DNA of 64,000 nt, taken from contig NZ_KE384533.1 in assembly GCF_000426525.1 (NCBI RefSeq), forward strand, positions 1,156,562 through 1,220,561, given 5' to 3'. This DNA is from Nocardioides alkalitolerans DSM 16699. Lineage in GTDB: Bacteria; Actinomycetota; Actinomycetes; Propionibacteriales; Nocardioidaceae. The notes below the pieces were generated by a model. The model made no database searches. It worked only from the letters and a program-made list of their open reading frames with translations, and was not told where the DNA came from. Shown piece after piece: positions 61,832 to 64,000 of the stretch. The stretch's first letter is position 1, and every line of letters starts with the position of its first letter. The position numbers were made by a program, and so were the translations under genes.

Positions 61832-61895
61832 GAGCGCCGCTCCGCCGACGCGGCCCAGCGCCGCTTGACACCGCTCGTGACGTGACTCACCCTCG

Positions 61896-61911
61896 TTGCC
61901 TATAGGCTACA
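61896..61911. promoter_or_regulatory. GntR operator upstream of tctC
   Basis: Second identical copy of TTGCCTATAGGCTACA, 21 bp before the tctC GTG. It ties the transporter operon to the same regulator as acnA. Confidence 0.7.
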
Positions 61912-61932
61912 TCCACGAGGCGAGGTCGGTCG

Positions 61933-62964
61933 GTGTCGAGTTCCGAAGCAAGCTCTGAAGCAACGAGTCCGGGGGCGGGGTCCGGGCTGGCGCGCACGGC
62001 CAAGGCCGTCGCGGGCGTCCTCGCCCTGGTCCTGGTGGCCGCGGGGGTGTGGGACGCGGCGTCGGGCAGCAGCGGTGCGACCGCGCGCTCCCAGCTCACG
62101 CTGATCGCCCCCGCCTCGGCGGGCGGCGGGTGGGACGGGGCGGCCCGCGAGATCCAGCAGGTGCTGCGCGCGGAGGGGATCGTCAACAACAGCCAGGTCC
62201 TCAACATCCCGGGCGCCGGCGGCACCATCGGTCTCAACGAGGTCGCGCAGATGGACGGGGAGTCCCAGACCCTGATGATGATGGGCATCACGATGCTCGG
62301 CGCCATCCGTGTGAACAGCTCTCCTCGCACGATCGAGGAGGTCACGCCGATCGCACGGATCACCGACGACTACGACGTCCTGGTGGTGCCGGCCGACTCC
62401 CCGTTCGACTCCGTCGACGAGCTCGTCGCCGAGTGGGCCCAGGACCCGAACCAGTTCGCGTTCGGCGGCGGCTCCCTCGGCAGCGTCGACCAGATGATCA
62501 TCACCCAGCTCGCGCAGGCGTCCGGGATCGATCCGGTCGACGTCAACTACATCGCCTACTCCGGCGGCGGCGAGCTCGCGACCTCCCTGCTGTCGGGCAC
62601 CATCAAGGCCTCGGTCAGCGGGTGGGCGGACTTCTCCGACCAGGTCGAGGCGGGCCGGCTCAAGGCGCTGGCCGTCTCGGCCGACGCGCCCGTGGACTTC
62701 ATCGACGTGCCGACGTTGAAGGACCTCGGCTACGACGTCACCCTCACGAACTGGCGCGGCATCGTCGCTCCGCCCGGCATCGACGAGGCCCAACGACGCG
62801 AGCTCGAGGACATCGTCACCGAGATGGTCGAGTCGCCGGAGTGGGCCGACGCCCTCGAGCGCAACCAGTGGACCGACACGTTCCTCATCGGCGAGGAGTT
62901 CCGCGATGACCTCGCGCAGCAGACCGCCGAGGTCAACCAGATCTGGACCGAGCTCGGCTACTGA
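61933..62964 (+). CDS. tctC: Tripartite tricarboxylate transporter substrate-binding protein TctC
   Basis: A 343-residue solute receptor. After an uncleaved anchor or signal (about 22-48), the Bug/TctC fold starts LIAPASAGGGWDGAAREIQQ (about 57-76). It continues NIPGAGGTIGLNEVAQMDG (about 90-108) and FGGGSLGSVDQMIITQLAQ, with YSGGGELATSLLSGTIKASVSGW near 212-234. These match TctC of citrate uptake systems. GTG at 61933 follows ACGAGGCGAGG. A GntR operator is just upstream. Confidence 0.9.
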   Translation: MSSSEASSEATSPGAGSGLARTAKAVAGVLALVLVAAGVWDAASGSSGATARSQLTLIAPASAGGGWDGAAREIQQVLRAEGIVNNSQVLNIPGAGGTIGLNEVAQMDGESQTLMMMGITMLGAIRVNSSPRTIEEVTPIARITDDYDVLVVPADSPFDSVDELVAEWAQDPNQFAFGGGSLGSVDQMIITQLAQASGIDPVDVNYIAYSGGGELATSLLSGTIKASVSGWADFSDQVEAGRLKALAVSADAPVDFIDVPTLKDLGYDVTLTNWRGIVAPPGIDEAQRRELEDIVTEMVESPEWADALERNQWTDTFLIGEEFRDDLAQQTAEVNQIWTELGY

Positions 62965-63010
62965 GCCGCTCGTCCCCGTCCGTCGTCACCCTCCGAAGGA
63001 GTCCCCTGCC

Positions 63011-63391
63011 ATGACGCTCATGGTCGCCTACAGTCATTCGCCCGAAGGCACGACCGCGCTGGAGCACGGCCGTGACCTGGCCGCCCGTCTCCAGCTCGCG
63101 GTCACCGTCTTCGACCTCGACCGCCAGTCGCACGCCACCGACCGCCACGTCGACCCGGTCGACGACACCGCGCCCGCGGGGGAGCGGTGGCTCGCTCCGG
63201 CGAGCACGGCTCCCGTCCCCGCTGACGACCTCCTCGACAGCGCGCTCGAGCTCGACGCCGCCATGATCGTGGTCGGCGTCCGCCGCCGGTCACCCGTCGG
63301 CAAGCTGATCATGGGGTCGCTGGCCCAACGCATCATCCTGGGTGCCGCCGCACCCGTCGTCGCGGTCAAGGCCCCGGCAGGTGCCGCGTGA
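63011..63391 (+). CDS. Universal stress (UspA-type) protein
   Basis: A 126-residue single UspA domain. The nucleotide-binding C-terminal motif is VGVRRRSPVGKLIMGSLAQRIIL (about 88-110), close to the G-x2-G-x9-G-(S/T) consensus of ATP-binding members. ATG at 63011 follows GAAGGAGTCC. It is inserted between tctC and tctB and overlaps tctB by 4 bp (GTGA), so it is made with the transporter; some ABC and TRAP transporters also carry such a protein. Confidence 0.85.
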   Translation: MTLMVAYSHSPEGTTALEHGRDLAARLQLAVTVFDLDRQSHATDRHVDPVDDTAPAGERWLAPASTAPVPADDLLDSALELDAAMIVVGVRRRSPVGKLIMGSLAQRIILGAAAPVVAVKAPAGAA

Positions 63392-63942
63392 GCGCGCCGC
63401 GGTCGGCGACGCCGACCACGACCGAGACCCGCGTGCGGTACGGCGCCGGCACCGGGCGGAGCGGCCTGGTGCTGGCCCTGCTCACCCTCGCGCTCGGCGT
63501 CTACCTGACCGTCGGCATCGTCACCATGACGGTCCCCGAGGGCGCCGAGGCACCCGGACCCACGTTCTTCCCCGCCATCGTCGCCGCGGCCTGCTACGTG
63601 CTCGCGGCCCTCCTCGTCGTGCACTACGTGCGCACCCCGGAGGAGCCCGAGGACGCCGCCGGGATGGAGCCGGTCGAGGGTGAGGATCACGCGACCTTCA
63701 CCGACTGGCGCACGCTCGGCCTGACGATGCTCGCGTTCCTCCTCTTCGCGCTGCTGCTGAATCCGCTCGGGTGGATCCTCGCCGCGGCGCTCATGTTCTG
63801 GATCATCGCCTCGGCGATGGGGTCGGGCACGCCCGTCAAGGACGTCGCCGTCTCCCTGGTGCTGTCGTGCACCGTCCAGGTCGTGTTCTCCGCGGGCCTC
63901 GGTCTCCACCTGCCCGCAGGCATCCTGGACGGGGTCCTCTGA
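63388..63942 (+). CDS. tctB: Tripartite tricarboxylate transporter small permease TctB
   Basis: A 184-residue membrane subunit with four helices (about 23-45, 62-80, 112-133, 145-175). APGPTFFPAIVAAACYVLAALL is the TctB-family segment, in the usual PGPxFFP pattern. A charged loop (about 83-108) is longer than usual. GTG 63388 overlaps uspA; the stop overlaps tctA (TGATG). Confidence 0.85.
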   Translation: MSAPRSATPTTTETRVRYGAGTGRSGLVLALLTLALGVYLTVGIVTMTVPEGAEAPGPTFFPAIVAAACYVLAALLVVHYVRTPEEPEDAAGMEPVEGEDHATFTDWRTLGLTMLAFLLFALLLNPLGWILAAALMFWIIASAMGSGTPVKDVAVSLVLSCTVQVVFSAGLGLHLPAGILDGVL

Positions 63943-64000
63943 TGGAGTCGGTCGACCTGCTGCTCGGCGGTCTCGAGCAGGCGTTCACGCCGATGAACCT
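63942..64000 (+). CDS. tctA: Tripartite tricarboxylate transporter large permease TctA, 5' end
   Basis: Only the first 19 complete codons are in the window. The start MESVDLLLGGLEQAFTPMN is the N-terminal pattern of TctA, with the conserved GLEQAFTP. It follows tctB with TGATG overlap. TctA is the 12-helix channel subunit. The rest lies beyond the window. Confidence 0.8.
   Translation, partial: MESVDLLLGGLEQAFTPMN

Overview
The window is a contiguous piece of a very GC-rich actinobacterial chromosome. Many starts are GTG, genes commonly overlap as ATGA/GTGA/TGATG, and the gene set includes a complete 14-gene NADH dehydrogenase I operon, menaquinone synthesis, an FprA-type ferredoxin reductase and an isoprenoid diphosphate synthase that follows nuoN. 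Gene order and style suggest Propionibacteriales, perhaps Nocardioidaceae, but this is inference without a search. I see no prophage, insertion sequence, CRISPR array or rRNA.

Positions 1-18,400 are mainly menaquinone and redox housekeeping. They hold the tail of a CcsB cytochrome c assembly gene, small membrane proteins, a Cds1-like PLP enzyme, menA (minus strand), then menE-menC-menD (plus), a hydroxyacid dehydrogenase, an MgtE magnesium channel, an acetyltransferase, an APC permease, a metallo-beta-lactamase-fold hydrolase, fprA, isochorismate synthase (menF), an L,D-transpeptidase and the methyltransferase menG. menB is not in the window. Intergenic spaces carry several families of palindromic repeats.

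Positions 18,400-36,100 are the nuoA-N operon plus a polyprenyl diphosphate synthase that overlaps nuoN. Quinone head group, side chain and the quinone-reducing complex are therefore encoded within about 33 kb. A near-consensus Rex operator lies upstream of nuoA, so the operon probably responds to the NADH/NAD+ ratio. NuoG lacks all four cysteines of cluster N7.

Positions 36,100-45,300 hold a Tat-exported PhoX phosphatase, a RarD-type permease, a sulfate ABC transporter operon (binding protein, cysT, cysW, cysA), two DUF202 membrane proteins, a YajQ protein and a tRNA-Tyr.

Positions 45,300-64,000 are accessory metabolism with local regulators. They include an SDR, a flavin-dependent monooxygenase, a drug exporter with a divergent TetR, an F420-type reductase, a D-tartrate dehydratase-like enzyme with a divergent GntR, a TetR/hydrolase/thioesterase/MFS operon, an FAD monooxygenase with a divergent MarR, and an aconitase-GntR-tctC-uspA-tctB-tctA module cut by the window end. 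The last module looks like a tricarboxylate (citrate-type) uptake and catabolism unit. An identical 16-bp site with a GCCTATAGGC core occurs before gntR/acnA and before tctC. The tartrate unit uses an analogous AACTTATAAGTT site, and its regulator is a paralogue of the tricarboxylate one.
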